A stretch of DNA of 29,658 nt from the IMG/VR virus record IMGVR_UViG_3300050015_000171, positions 1 through 29,658 of that record; one strand, 5' to 3'. Numbering within the stretch: position 1 is the first letter of the stretch; each line of letters opens with the position of its first letter. Below the pieces are notes generated by a model that made no database searches, had not been told where the DNA came from, and was given only the letters and a program-made list of their open reading frames with translations. Shown piece by piece: positions 17,455-24,588 of this stretch. The translations under genes and the position numbers were made by a program. Source of the stretch: a virus.

Positions 17455-18750
17455 CTATGGTGTTGTTATCCATCCAGCTTTTTCTAGATTTTTTAATCTG
17501 TCCATATCAATTGAGGCTCGTTGTAATTCTTGTTCAGCATATTGATCCCAAATATCACTTTGAGCACTTTTCCATATATCTTTTTCAGTAAGTACTACTT
17601 CTTCAGCTTCTTGGTGAGATTCTACCCATCCATATGGAGTTAAATCATGTTCCAATTGGGAAGAAAATTGTCCTTCTAAATCTTCACGGACAGAAGCTTC
17701 CATCATATCTCTAAAATGTTTTTGTGTTGTCAACCATGAAAAGGTAACAAGAGTCATTACCAAATCATCATGATGTCCTTCCGCGGCTTGGTACTTGTCA
17801 CCTTTTAATTCAAAGGTACTTAATTCAGATTTTATATCATTATCATAAATTAATAGTCTGTTAGTTTCGATTAAGGTTTTTAAGTTGGCACAACCTGTAC
17901 GTCTAACTGGAGCACTCATTTTTACTCCACGTTGGACATTTTTACCTGTATGTCCAAAACCAGTGGCTAGAATTTGACCTGAACGGCCTTTAGTGGCCAC
18001 ATAAAGAATATTTGGATATTCATGTATGTGATGTAAATCATCTGAAACTTGGAATCCAGGTCCATCCATTTCTATAATAATAAAAGCATTATTATACCTT
18101 AATGCGATAGGAACTATTTGGTCCGCAAATAAAATTGGAGGCACAGTATTAGATCTGTATTTTGCAACTACTTCATATGGAGAAGTAGTAACATCAATTA
18201 CCGCGAATGCAGAATAATCTAATTGTCGACCTCTTGCAGTATCAACCGCAATCACATAGACTCTAGGTTCATCTTTTGTTCTTGTAGGATCTTTATAAAC
18301 ATCCAAACCATTTTGACTATACTTAGGCGGCATGATTGGCATCAATTTTAAAATTCTGCCATTTATTAAAGTAGCTCCAGATCCTAAGAATTCACAATTA
18401 TGGGATAAAAGATCATCACCATAATAAACTTGATCTTTACCGGAATTTACAACACAGTAAAAATCTGTGTCTTTTTCTTCCAATTTAATTGAACGAATAT
18501 AATGTAACGAATTATTTAATCCTAATAAGCAATCACCAATTTTAAGAACACCGGCATAAATTGGTTTTGTATTCCATAATACAAAAATATGATCTTCGGT
18601 TACTGTCGTTTTCGCGCCATTTTGAAGTGTAATGTGAAGTACTCGGTCTTTTTTATATTTTCGTATCCCGGAGAAATTTTCATACCCATTAGGTGTGAGA
18701 ATTTTATAACGATTAGGATTTTCTTTTAAACCTTCAAGAATTGTAGACAT
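17455..18750 (-). CDS. 17: Terminase gp17 C-part: split-intein C-fragment plus nuclease extein
   Basis: Residues 1-118 are an intein C-fragment: 'YKILTPNGYENFSGIRK', block B 'VTEDHIF' (T-x-x-H, His54), and a C-terminal 'GDDLLSHN' with the His-Asn pair. The +1 residue is Cys119. From there the chain is terminase: 'CEFLGSGATLI', then the RNase H-like nuclease with 'VIAVDTARGRQLDYSAFAVI', 'FIIIEMDGPGFQVSDDL' and 'YQAAEGHHDDLVMTLV', whose Asp residues bind the catalytic metals that cut concatemeric DNA. The gene has its own ATG, 49 nt past the stop of the N-part, with purine-rich AAAGAAA upstream. Neither half is a complete terminase, so function depends on protein trans-splicing or on the halves associating. 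Confidence 0.93.
   Translation of the reverse strand: MSTILEGLKENPNRYKILTPNGYENFSGIRKYKKDRVLHITLQNGAKTTVTEDHIFVLWNTKPIYAGVLKIGDCLLGLNNSLHYIRSIKLEEKDTDFYCVVNSGKDQVYYGDDLLSHNCEFLGSGATLINGRILKLMPIMPPKYSQNGLDVYKDPTRTKDEPRVYVIAVDTARGRQLDYSAFAVIDVTTSPYEVVAKYRSNTVPPILFADQIVPIALRYNNAFIIIEMDGPGFQVSDDLHHIHEYPNILYVATKGRSGQILATGFGHTGKNVQRGVKMSAPVRRTGCANLKTLIETNRLLIYDNDIKSELSTFELKGDKYQAAEGHHDDLVMTLVTFSWLTTQKHFRDMMEASVREDLEGQFSSQLEHDLTPYGWVESHQEAEEVVLTEKDIWKSAQSDIWDQYAEQELQRASIDMDRLKNLEKAGWITTP
18397..18750 (-). other. Split intein, C-fragment (118 residues) in gp17
   Basis: Codons 1-118 of the downstream terminase gene. It carries block B (T51-x-x-H54), a 'AGVLKIGDCLLG' segment and blocks F/G ending in His117-Asn118, with Cys119 as the first extein residue. 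It is the large part of an intein whose small N-fragment is at 18803-18892. Confidence 0.88.
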
Positions 18751-18799
18751 TGATTTATTGTTTCTTTAGGATATTCCTTATAATTATTTTCAAAAATTC

Positions 18800-20704
18800 T
18801 TATTGTGGTAATCGTTCATATAATTCACCTATAGTCATTTTTACATCTTTCTGTAAAACAGAATCGTATAAGTATACATATGAAGTTGTACAAAAACTCC
18901 CAAATTCCTGATCGAATCTCTCCTGGCCGATCATCGCTACAGTACGATCCGCCCATTCCGGCTTTTCTCTACCAGGCACTTCAGTATAGTGGACCTCTAG
19001 AGGTATAAATTGATTCCATTTTGGATGAGTATGATCTAAATGAGCCTTCTCCCAAAGTTCATAGAATAAATTCATTCCATTAGGAGTAGAAACGATAATA
19101 ATCTTTGATGTCATACCCTGAGAAATAACCGGGTATGTAGAGGTCCAAAATTTATCGGCTAATTTAGCTTCAATATGTGCAAATTCATCTAAGAAAATAA
19201 CATTGAATGTTTTACCACGTACTGAGGCTCCTGAAGTAGCATGAGCCGAAATTACAGAACCATTTTCTAATTCAATTCGAGTTTTATTCCAAACCTTTAC
19301 ACCTTGTTGAAGCCACATTGGTAATAATTCAAATGCCAATTGTAATCGGGACATCAATTCTACAGCCGTGTCTCTCTTATTTGCTAAAATTCCAACGCTT
19401 TTATATTTGTTAAAAAGAATATAATGTAAGAAATAAGCAATCATCGTGGTTGAATTATGTGTAGGTATCATAGTTTCCCCACATAGGAACATATGATCTT
19501 CATTATCAACTTGAATGCATCTTACAGGAACACTTTTAATTTTTTTTATTTTTGAAATAAATAAAACATTTGTGTTCCATCTTTCTGGTCCAATTTGAAT
19601 TTTTTGTCTCTTTAATTTCCTAGTTAATCGGAATACATCAAATTTGTGTGTTTTAAAATTTACAGAATAATATTTTTGTCCTTTAATTATTCTAAAGCTT
19701 ACACGGCTTTTAATTCCTAGGGAAGATAAAATTTCTCTGAATCCATCTATAATATGTTTTTTCTTTTGAAAAAAAGAACAATTGCCTTTTTTACCACAAG
19801 TGCCATCTGTATCCATTAGACCCTGAATTAAAGCCAATCTTTGAGATATGGAGCCTCGTAAATATAATTCCGGTATATGTTTATTATTTAATAGATTTTC
19901 AACTCTTAATTGTGGATATAATCCTTTTATATTCCATGATGAAAATTTTTGGTCTTTTTTCTTTTTAAATTTACTTTCTGCTAAAGTATAATCATTTTTT
20001 ATGATATACTGAGAAATTTCCTCCATATCAGAATATAATTGAGTAAATCTTGAATCACAAGAATTACCATCACCCAACCAAATACCTAAAATATATGGAT
20101 CTATAGGTAATTTTTTGGATGAAAATTGTACCGCATCAGGTAATAATATATGAAGATTGCTATGGTTTTTCTTTTTTTGTTTTACTAATTTTTTTAATTG
20201 CTGTGTAGTTACAACTTTTTCACCAGTTCTCCAATCAGAACAATTAACTTTCCATAAATGATCGGCATCAGCCACTACATAATCACCATTATCAAATTCA
20301 ATTTTAAAACAATCATGATTTTCCATAATTTCTGTAATCATGGTTACATTTGCAGATTTTCCGTCAGTTCCTAATATAGTATCACCAATTTTAAGATTTG
20401 CCATATTTGTCCAACCGTATGGTGTAGGAATTGGAGTATCTAAAGCTAATGCTTTTCCGCTCTGACGAGGCATAACAGTAATGACGAATCGTTCCTCATG
20501 TACTGTTTTAACAAGGTTTGCTTGGAATTTCCATAACTTAAAATCAGTGACACCAGCATCAATGGTAACAACCTGAATATATTTTGTAATAAAATAAATC
20601 GGGTCTTCAGAACACTTTTGTAGTTCCTCTAGACGTTTTGGTGTCCATTGTACGTTAACTGCAATATCTTTAAGTGCATGGTTTCCTAGATATGATGATT
20701 CCAT
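18800..20704 (-). CDS. 17: Terminase gp17 N-part: ATPase extein, class 3-like intein, split-intein N-fragment
   Basis: Residues 1-84 and 418-604 form the packaging ATPase; residues 85-417 are a continuous intein; residues 605-634 are the short N-fragment of a second, split intein. Removing the first intein joins 'MPRQSGK' to 'STTMIAYF', restoring the Walker A loop. Walker B with the catalytic Glu follows ('VIFLDEFAHI', Asp506-Glu507), then a coupling motif ('IIVSTPNGMNLFYELW'). The ATPase powers DNA translocation into the prohead through gp20. AGGATAAA precedes the ATG, and the gene follows gp16 by 19 nt. All exteins of gp17 add up to 584 residues, close to T4 gp17 (610), supporting the intein borders. 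Confidence 0.94.
   Translation of the reverse strand: MESSYLGNHALKDIAVNVQWTPKRLEELQKCSEDPIYFITKYIQVVTIDAGVTDFKLWKFQANLVKTVHEERFVITVMPRQSGKALALDTPIPTPYGWTNMANLKIGDTILGTDGKSANVTMITEIMENHDCFKIEFDNGDYVVADADHLWKVNCSDWRTGEKVVTTQQLKKLVKQKKKNHSNLHILLPDAVQFSSKKLPIDPYILGIWLGDGNSCDSRFTQLYSDMEEISQYIIKNDYTLAESKFKKKKDQKFSSWNIKGLYPQLRVENLLNNKHIPELYLRGSISQRLALIQGLMDTDGTCGKKGNCSFFQKKKHIIDGFREILSSLGIKSRVSFRIIKGQKYYSVNFKTHKFDVFRLTRKLKRQKIQIGPERWNTNVLFISKIKKIKSVPVRCIQVDNEDHMFLCGETMIPTHNSTTMIAYFLHYILFNKYKSVGILANKRDTAVELMSRLQLAFELLPMWLQQGVKVWNKTRIELENGSVISAHATSGASVRGKTFNVIFLDEFAHIEAKLADKFWTSTYPVISQGMTSKIIIVSTPNGMNLFYELWEKAHLDHTHPKWNQFIPLEVHYTEVPGREKPEWADRTVAMIGQERFDQEFGSFCTTSYVYLYDSVLQKDVKMTIGELYERLPQ
18803..18892 (-). 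other. Split intein, N-fragment (30 residues) in gp17
   Basis: Codons 605-634 of the upstream terminase gene: Cys605, 'TTSYVYLYDSVLQ', then 'MTIGELYERLPQ' and TAA. It follows the extein 'QERFDQEFGSF'. It contains only the block A region. Block B is on the other polypeptide, so the split lies between blocks A and B, unlike the usual split site at the endonuclease position. Confidence 0.85.
19454..20452 (-). other. Continuous class 3-like intein with LAGLIDADG endonuclease in Walker A of gp17
   Basis: The 333-residue intein starts 'ALALDTPIPTPYGWTNMANL', that is with Ala instead of Cys or Ser. Block B is 'VADADHLWKV' (His65, Trp67), block F is 'VPVRCIQVDNEDHMFL' (Cys312) and block G is 'MIPTHN' (Thr331), followed by Ser. 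Trp, Cys and Thr at these places are the W-C-T triplet that defines class 3 inteins, where the block F Cys performs the first attack. Two LAGLIDADG helices, 'YILGIWLGDG' and 'ALIQGLMDTDG', indicate a homing endonuclease. The insertion lies between Lys84 of the GK pair and the following Ser. Confidence 0.9.
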
Positions 20705-20723
20705 TTTATCCTATAACAATGGA

Positions 20724-21266
20724 TTAACCATTTGTAATCCCTTTTTCTTTTTCTGTTTGTGTTTCTAATTTTCTACGTTTCAATTCTTGTAAAGCATCCA
20801 GCATTTCTAAAGTAGTTCCTTCTAAGATGTTAACATTATCAGCTTGAGCAATATTAATTGATGAACTTTCCTCAGATGAACTGGTTTTCTTTATAACATC
20901 ACGAACATCTTTTTGTAACGTCATTAATTCACGGGTACCATCCAACAATACTTTGATAAGATTACCAACAACTTCAATGGTTCTTGGAGAATCAGTATCA
21001 CTTGCCAAATTTATAGCAGTATCTAATACTTTATTTCCTTTTTCTAAAAGACCATGTAAATTATCTCTAGAGAATTCATAGTCATCAGAAACATCTTTTG
21101 TTATTTTAATTGAATCTTTTTCAATAATTTCTGGAAAAGGTAAAGAAGGAACTAAAGTTTCCTGATGTACCTCTGGTAATAATTTATTAATTTCTATCTG
21201 GGCTATATCCAGAGAACTGGAAATTTTTTCAGCAATTGGTTTTTTTGGTGGTCTTCCACGTGGCAT
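20724..21266 (-). CDS. 16: Terminase small subunit gp16
   Basis: The 180-residue protein has 'DDYEFSRDNLHGLLEKGNKV' and 'LASDTDSPRTIEVVGNLIKV', the pattern of T4 gp16 ('DDYGVVRRNMH…A..A.DSPRHMEV…L'). A long central helix and polar tails also match. gp16 binds viral DNA as a ring and stimulates the gp17 ATPase. It lies directly upstream of gp17 as in T4. There is no Shine-Dalgarno, but a late-type box CATAAATA ends exactly 5 nt before the ATG, so the mRNA may begin at the start codon; it may also be read from the gp15 transcript. Residues 2-10 are a basic 'PRGRPPKKP' tail. Confidence 0.88.
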   Translation of the reverse strand: MPRGRPPKKPIAEKISSSLDIAQIEINKLLPEVHQETLVPSLPFPEIIEKDSIKITKDVSDDYEFSRDNLHGLLEKGNKVLDTAINLASDTDSPRTIEVVGNLIKVLLDGTRELMTLQKDVRDVIKKTSSSEESSSINIAQADNVNILEGTTLEMLDALQELKRRKLETQTEKEKGITNG

Positions 21267-21271
21267 ATTAT

Positions 21272-21279
21272 TATTTATG
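21272..21279 (-). promoter_or_regulatory. Late-type box CATAAATA placed for a leaderless gp16 mRNA
   Basis: CATAAATA on the minus strand ends 5 nt before ATG 21266, at the stop of gp15. With T4 late spacing the A of the ATG would be +1. It differs from TATAAATA at one position. Confidence 0.5.
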
Positions 21280-22258
21280 CGGTACTACTAAATTCAAATG
21301 TAACCAAATCTAAAGGTAAAACCATTTCATCCATCGTCATACCCAATTTTCTGTATAATACCCAAGTATCATCATAAAAATAATAGATGGCTTGAGTCCC
21401 CGATAATAAAATATTATCGGCTTGGCTAGTTGTCTTCCATGCAGTGGTAACACTTAAACCATTATTAGTATCGTTTCCATTTATAGGATCAACAAAATAA
21501 TTTACATTATACGTAATTACAATATTATAAGAATCATCAAGATTTGCAGTGTCAGGATCAGCTACAATGTTTATATTACCTCCATTAGTGTCGCCAATTT
21601 CTAAAACATCAACATTTGCAGTTTTAATAACTGGATTAGTCTTAATTGGAGGATAAATAAAGGCTTGTGCCTGAAAATTGAAATTCCATTCTATAATTCG
21701 TTTATCTAAGAAATTACCTTCATATGAATCTGAATGTGAGGTACTATTTAAGGTAATTACAATATCTCTATGATAATTCATTGGTTCAATATCAATAATA
21801 GGAACCGTATAATCAGGTCGGAAAAATGCCAATATTTGTTCTACTATAGCGAACGAATCGCTTAAGGTACGAGTTTGTAGTGTCAATTCGTAATTAAAAA
21901 TATAGGGAATAGGATTCAACTGTACATATGCTGATGGACCATTACCAGTGGGGGCAACTCTATAATTAATGGCTGGTAATTTTCTTTTTGAGTCATACTG
22001 AAAATCTACCAAATCATAACTCATTCTCGGCAATACAATTTGCACATGACGTTGATTAGGTTCATCACCAGCATTTGGGTCTTCAGCTTCACGAACAGAC
22101 CATTTTTCTTTCGCTGCCTGGCTTATTGGTACTTTTATGGTTTGAACCGCACTAGTAGATGGATTTATTCGTTCAATTGAAATATCATCAAAAATATATC
22201 CAAATGCTGTCGTTACTTTTTTAATAGTGTGAAAGTAAAATACGTCATTACCTAACAT
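21275..22258 (-). CDS. 15: Tail terminator/sheath stabiliser gp15
   Basis: The 327-residue protein shares the T4 gp15 plan: 'TAFGYIFDDISIERI', 'IKVPISQAAKEKW', 'VLPRMSYDLVDFQYDSKRKL', 'LNPIPYIFNYELTLQTRTLS', 'FAIVEQILAFFRPDYTVPI' and 'RIIEWNFNFQAQAFIYPP'. gp15 hexamers cap the finished tail and join it to the neck proteins gp13/gp14. The C-terminal part from about residue 235 holds an extra segment ('NYFVDPINGNDTNNGLSVTT') that resembles repeats seen in phage fibre and decoration proteins, making it longer than T4 gp15 (272). AAAGGAAC precedes the ATG, and it follows gp14 by 10 nt. Confidence 0.93.
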   Translation of the reverse strand: MLGNDVFYFHTIKKVTTAFGYIFDDISIERINPSTSAVQTIKVPISQAAKEKWSVREAEDPNAGDEPNQRHVQIVLPRMSYDLVDFQYDSKRKLPAINYRVAPTGNGPSAYVQLNPIPYIFNYELTLQTRTLSDSFAIVEQILAFFRPDYTVPIIDIEPMNYHRDIVITLNSTSHSDSYEGNFLDKRIIEWNFNFQAQAFIYPPIKTNPVIKTANVDVLEIGDTNGGNINIVADPDTANLDDSYNIVITYNVNYFVDPINGNDTNNGLSVTTAWKTTSQADNILLSGTQAIYYFYDDTWVLYRKLGMTMDEMVLPLDLVTFEFSSTA

Positions 22259-22268
22259 GTTAGTTCCT

Positions 22269-23453
22269 TTAGAACGGGGCGTTTGGATCGAGATTTAAGA
22301 AATTTTCAACTCTATCAGCAATTGTAGTGTTATCTGCTAGAGGATCATTTATAATACTATTATCATTTTCTAATTCAGTTGCAATACTATCAATATCAGG
22401 TACTCCAGTATCCAAGGTTTCATGACTGAAGCGGAATTTCTCACACGTTAGTTTCCAAACATAAATTTTACCTAATTGATAAAATACTTCTTCATGGTCG
22501 GCAAATAAAATTTCAAATATATCATGAGTAATAGGAAGATAAATCAAATCACCTTCTTTTGGACGTACTTGCGTCATTATAGTCCATGCTGCTAAATTTG
22601 TTCCAGTAATAATATTAACATTCGTAATTGTAGCAGTTGCACTTGAAGTGGTATCTAATAAAGTTTCATTATAAAGAAATCGTCCCAGAGTTTCATTTAT
22701 TTGCATTACACTAGTCATTGTATTAAAACTAACAACAACCGCAGTTGCATTACTTACACTGCCACTTAGAAGATCTCCAGATGTAAATATTCCAGTTACT
22801 CCAGTCAATGTCAGTGTATCTGTGCCAGGCACAATATTTAAATTAGAAGATACTCCGCTTATAGTTGCAGATGCGCTACTAGTGGTATCTGATAAGATTT
22901 CACTTGTAGAAAATGATCCTGTAGTTTGGTTTATGGTTAATACATTTGAATTAACGCCTAATATAGTGCCTGTTGCATTAGAGTTCTGTCCTACAATTAT
23001 ATCATTCACTGCAAGCGTTCCAGATATTCCCGTGAGTATTAATGTAATCGGTAAAGCATTCACATAAATTAACCCTTGATAATGTAAAGCATCATTAACA
23101 TTATATGTGACCGTAGGACTCCAATATTTCTTCCAATTTAATCCTAAAAACTCTTCATCAAATCGGCGTTTTGCCATAATAAATGTAGCTTGCTTGTCAA
23201 TATTTAAACCAAGTTTATTTAAAAAATTTTTGTCACCCATAAATCCATCAACATTTTCCATGTATGCTTCAATAGTATATGCTGAATTGAATGCTCTTTG
23301 GGGATCTTCACCATATAATGAACTGAAATCTACAAGAGTTTTTGGACAGAATTGGATATCCATACCATATATTTGTATAGATTCAATTACCATATTTTCT
23401 ACCAAATTCTGTTCATTATAACTGGTTTGAAAATTGAAGTATTTATTGGTCAC
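22269..23453 (-). CDS. 14: Neck protein gp14 with inserted repeat domain
   Basis: The flanks match T4-like gp14: 'LVENMVIESIQIYGMDIQF' near the N-terminus, 'KRRFDEEFLGLNWKKYW' and the late 'KEGDLIYLPITHDIFEILFA' with 'FYQLGKIYVWKLTCEKFRFS'. gp14 completes the head-tail connector with gp13. Residues about 132-290 are an insertion of Thr/Ser/Asn-rich beta repeats ('SFSTSEILSDTTSSASATIS' and 'RFLYNETLLDTTSSATATIT'), explaining 394 residues against 256 in T4. Translation starts at GTG 23453, with no Shine-Dalgarno. A late-like ACTAAATA ends 5 nt before it. The gene heads the minus-strand structural block. Confidence 0.87.
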   Translation of the reverse strand: MTNKYFNFQTSYNEQNLVENMVIESIQIYGMDIQFCPKTLVDFSSLYGEDPQRAFNSAYTIEAYMENVDGFMGDKNFLNKLGLNIDKQATFIMAKRRFDEEFLGLNWKKYWSPTVTYNVNDALHYQGLIYVNALPITLILTGISGTLAVNDIIVGQNSNATGTILGVNSNVLTINQTTGSFSTSEILSDTTSSASATISGVSSNLNIVPGTDTLTLTGVTGIFTSGDLLSGSVSNATAVVVSFNTMTSVMQINETLGRFLYNETLLDTTSSATATITNVNIITGTNLAAWTIMTQVRPKEGDLIYLPITHDIFEILFADHEEVFYQLGKIYVWKLTCEKFRFSHETLDTGVPDIDSIATELENDNSIINDPLADNTTIADRVENFLNLDPNAPF

Positions 23454-23458
23454 AAAAC

Positions 23459-23466
23459 TATTTAGT
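23459..23466 (-). promoter_or_regulatory. Late-like box ACTAAATA placed for a leaderless gp14 mRNA
   Basis: ACTAAATA on the minus strand ends 5 nt before the GTG start, the same spacing as for gp16 and the gp67-like gene. Two positions differ from TATAAATA, so it is weaker. It lies 2 bp from the -35 of the divergent plus-strand promoter. Confidence 0.4.
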
Positions 23467-23468
23467 AC

Positions 23469-23497
23469 TTGACATTACTTTTAATTTGTGACATAAT
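23469..23497 (+). promoter_or_regulatory. Sigma70-type promoter for the plus-strand block
   Basis: TTGACA (23469-23474), 17-bp spacer, CATAAT (23492-23497). The predicted start near 23504 leaves a leader of about 41 nt with AAAGGA before ATG 23545. Confidence 0.8.
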
Positions 23498-23544
23498 AAA
23501 AGTGTGATTAAAATTAAACAGAAAATAATTTCTAAAGGAAATAG

Positions 23545-23709
23545 ATGAAGAATTCCAAAAATAAAACAAAGAAAGTTACAGCAGCTACCAAGAAAAAGGT
23601 AAAGGCGTTAAAGAAGAAAAAGAATCCAGGATATACTCGCATTGATATGGGCACAATGGAACCGATTGAAGGATTCAGCCAAGTCTATACTTTTAGGAAT
23701 ATTCCATGA
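23545..23709 (+). CDS. Small Lys-rich protein (unknown)
   Basis: ATG 23545 is preceded by AAAGGA at a good distance and by a strong promoter. It encodes 54 residues: a very basic first half ('KNSKNKTKKV', 'KKKVKALKKKK') and a more ordinary tail ending 'GFSQVYTFRNIP'. The basic part could bind nucleic acid. Its TGA overlaps the ATG of the next gene (ATGA). No family is recognised. Confidence 0.65.
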   Translation: MKNSKNKTKKVTAATKKKVKALKKKKNPGYTRIDMGTMEPIEGFSQVYTFRNIP

Positions 23710-23903
23710 CACCAAACGAAAAACGACTTTTACAATCAGTAAAAGAATTAATGAACACCTATTCAGATGATTTATCGAATTATGATATTGATAGTTTCAA
23801 TTATAATTTAGAAGTTCTTTTGGAAAGGTACGGATTTTCTTTAGAAGAATATCATGATCTTCTCAAAGAAGAAGTTGAAGAATTGGTAAATTTTGGAGAT
23901 TAA
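23706..23903 (+). CDS. Small acidic helical protein (unknown)
   Basis: The 65-residue protein is acidic and predicted helical ('NEKRLLQSVKELMNTYSDDL', 'YGFSLEEYHDLLKEEVEELV'). It is translationally coupled to the basic protein before it, so an acidic-basic partnership is possible but unproven. The next gene starts 2 nt after its stop. No family is recognised. Confidence 0.65.
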   Translation: MTPNEKRLLQSVKELMNTYSDDLSNYDIDSFNYNLEVLLERYGFSLEEYHDLLKEEVEELVNFGD

Positions 23904-23905
23904 AT

Positions 23906-24514
23906 ATGAATACACAAGAAATTTATGCAATTCAACCAGATGACTTCGGATGGCGTAAATTACCTACTGGTAATTATGTACGTTTAGGTACTGGAGTCAT
24001 TTTATGGAATGGAGTCATTTTAGGTAATGGAGTCACTCTATGTGATGGAGTCACTCTAGGTAATAGAGTCACTCTAGGTAATTTTGTCACTTTAGGTGAT
24101 TATGTACGTTTAGGTGATGGAGTCCGTTTAGGTAATGGAGTCCGTTTAGGTATTGGAGTCATTCTAGGTAATGATGTCACTTTAGGTAATTATGTACATT
24201 TAGGTAATTTTGTCCATTTAGGTAATGATGTCACTCTAGGTACTGGAGTCCGTTTAGGTGATAAAGTCTCTCTAATACCAGGGACTCAATTAGCATCTGG
24301 AGTCACTCTAGATAAAACACCAATTCAAATCCAATGCAATCCGTATCCAGTATACCAATATTCTCCAACTGAAATTGGAGTTGGTTGTGTAATCCATGAC
24401 TTTGAGTACTGGATGCGATCTGAGGATCCGGATGAACTTGAGTATCATCCAGAATGTAATCCTTGGAGTGTATATCGTAAAGCAATTCAATTTATTATTG
24501 AAAATAAATGGTAA
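23906..24514 (+). CDS. Left-handed beta-helix (hexapeptide repeat) protein
   Basis: The 202-residue protein contains about 18 consecutive hexapeptides of the form [L/I]-G-[N/D/T]-x-V-x, between residues about 25 and 135 ('VRLGTGVILWNGVILGNGVT' and so on). This is the signature of left-handed parallel beta-helices. In hexapeptide acyltransferases a His and other active-site residues interrupt the coils. Here the repeats are almost uninterrupted and no catalytic pattern is visible. The C-terminal part ('GVGCVIHDFEYWMRSEDPDE', 'NPWSVYRKAIQFII') is a separate small domain. At DNA level the region is an 18-bp tandem repeat, so it may change length easily. A structural or ice/surface-binding type role is conceivable, but function is unknown. 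Confidence 0.75.
   Translation: MNTQEIYAIQPDDFGWRKLPTGNYVRLGTGVILWNGVILGNGVTLCDGVTLGNRVTLGNFVTLGDYVRLGDGVRLGNGVRLGIGVILGNDVTLGNYVHLGNFVHLGNDVTLGTGVRLGDKVSLIPGTQLASGVTLDKTPIQIQCNPYPVYQYSPTEIGVGCVIHDFEYWMRSEDPDELEYHPECNPWSVYRKAIQFIIENKW
23985..24260 (+). repeat. 18-bp tandem repeat array encoding hexapeptides
   Basis: About 15 degenerate copies of an 18-bp unit of the type TTAGGTAATGGAGTCACT lie head to tail in the beta-helix gene. Copies vary at the x positions but keep the Leu-Gly and Val codons. Confidence 0.75.
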
Positions 24515-24588
24515 TTATATACATGAATACACGGCTCGGTAGTGATCGACACAACTGCTCCTACCACGGAGAAGGGAGCGGGGGACTA

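Noticed and set aside
22822-23421. Plus-strand ORFs opposite gp14
   Set aside because: Antisense to a well-supported neck protein gene; composition is that of a shadow.
23985-24260. Tandem repeats as a CRISPR array
   Set aside because: Units are 18 bp, contiguous and in frame with hexapeptides, with no unique spacers.
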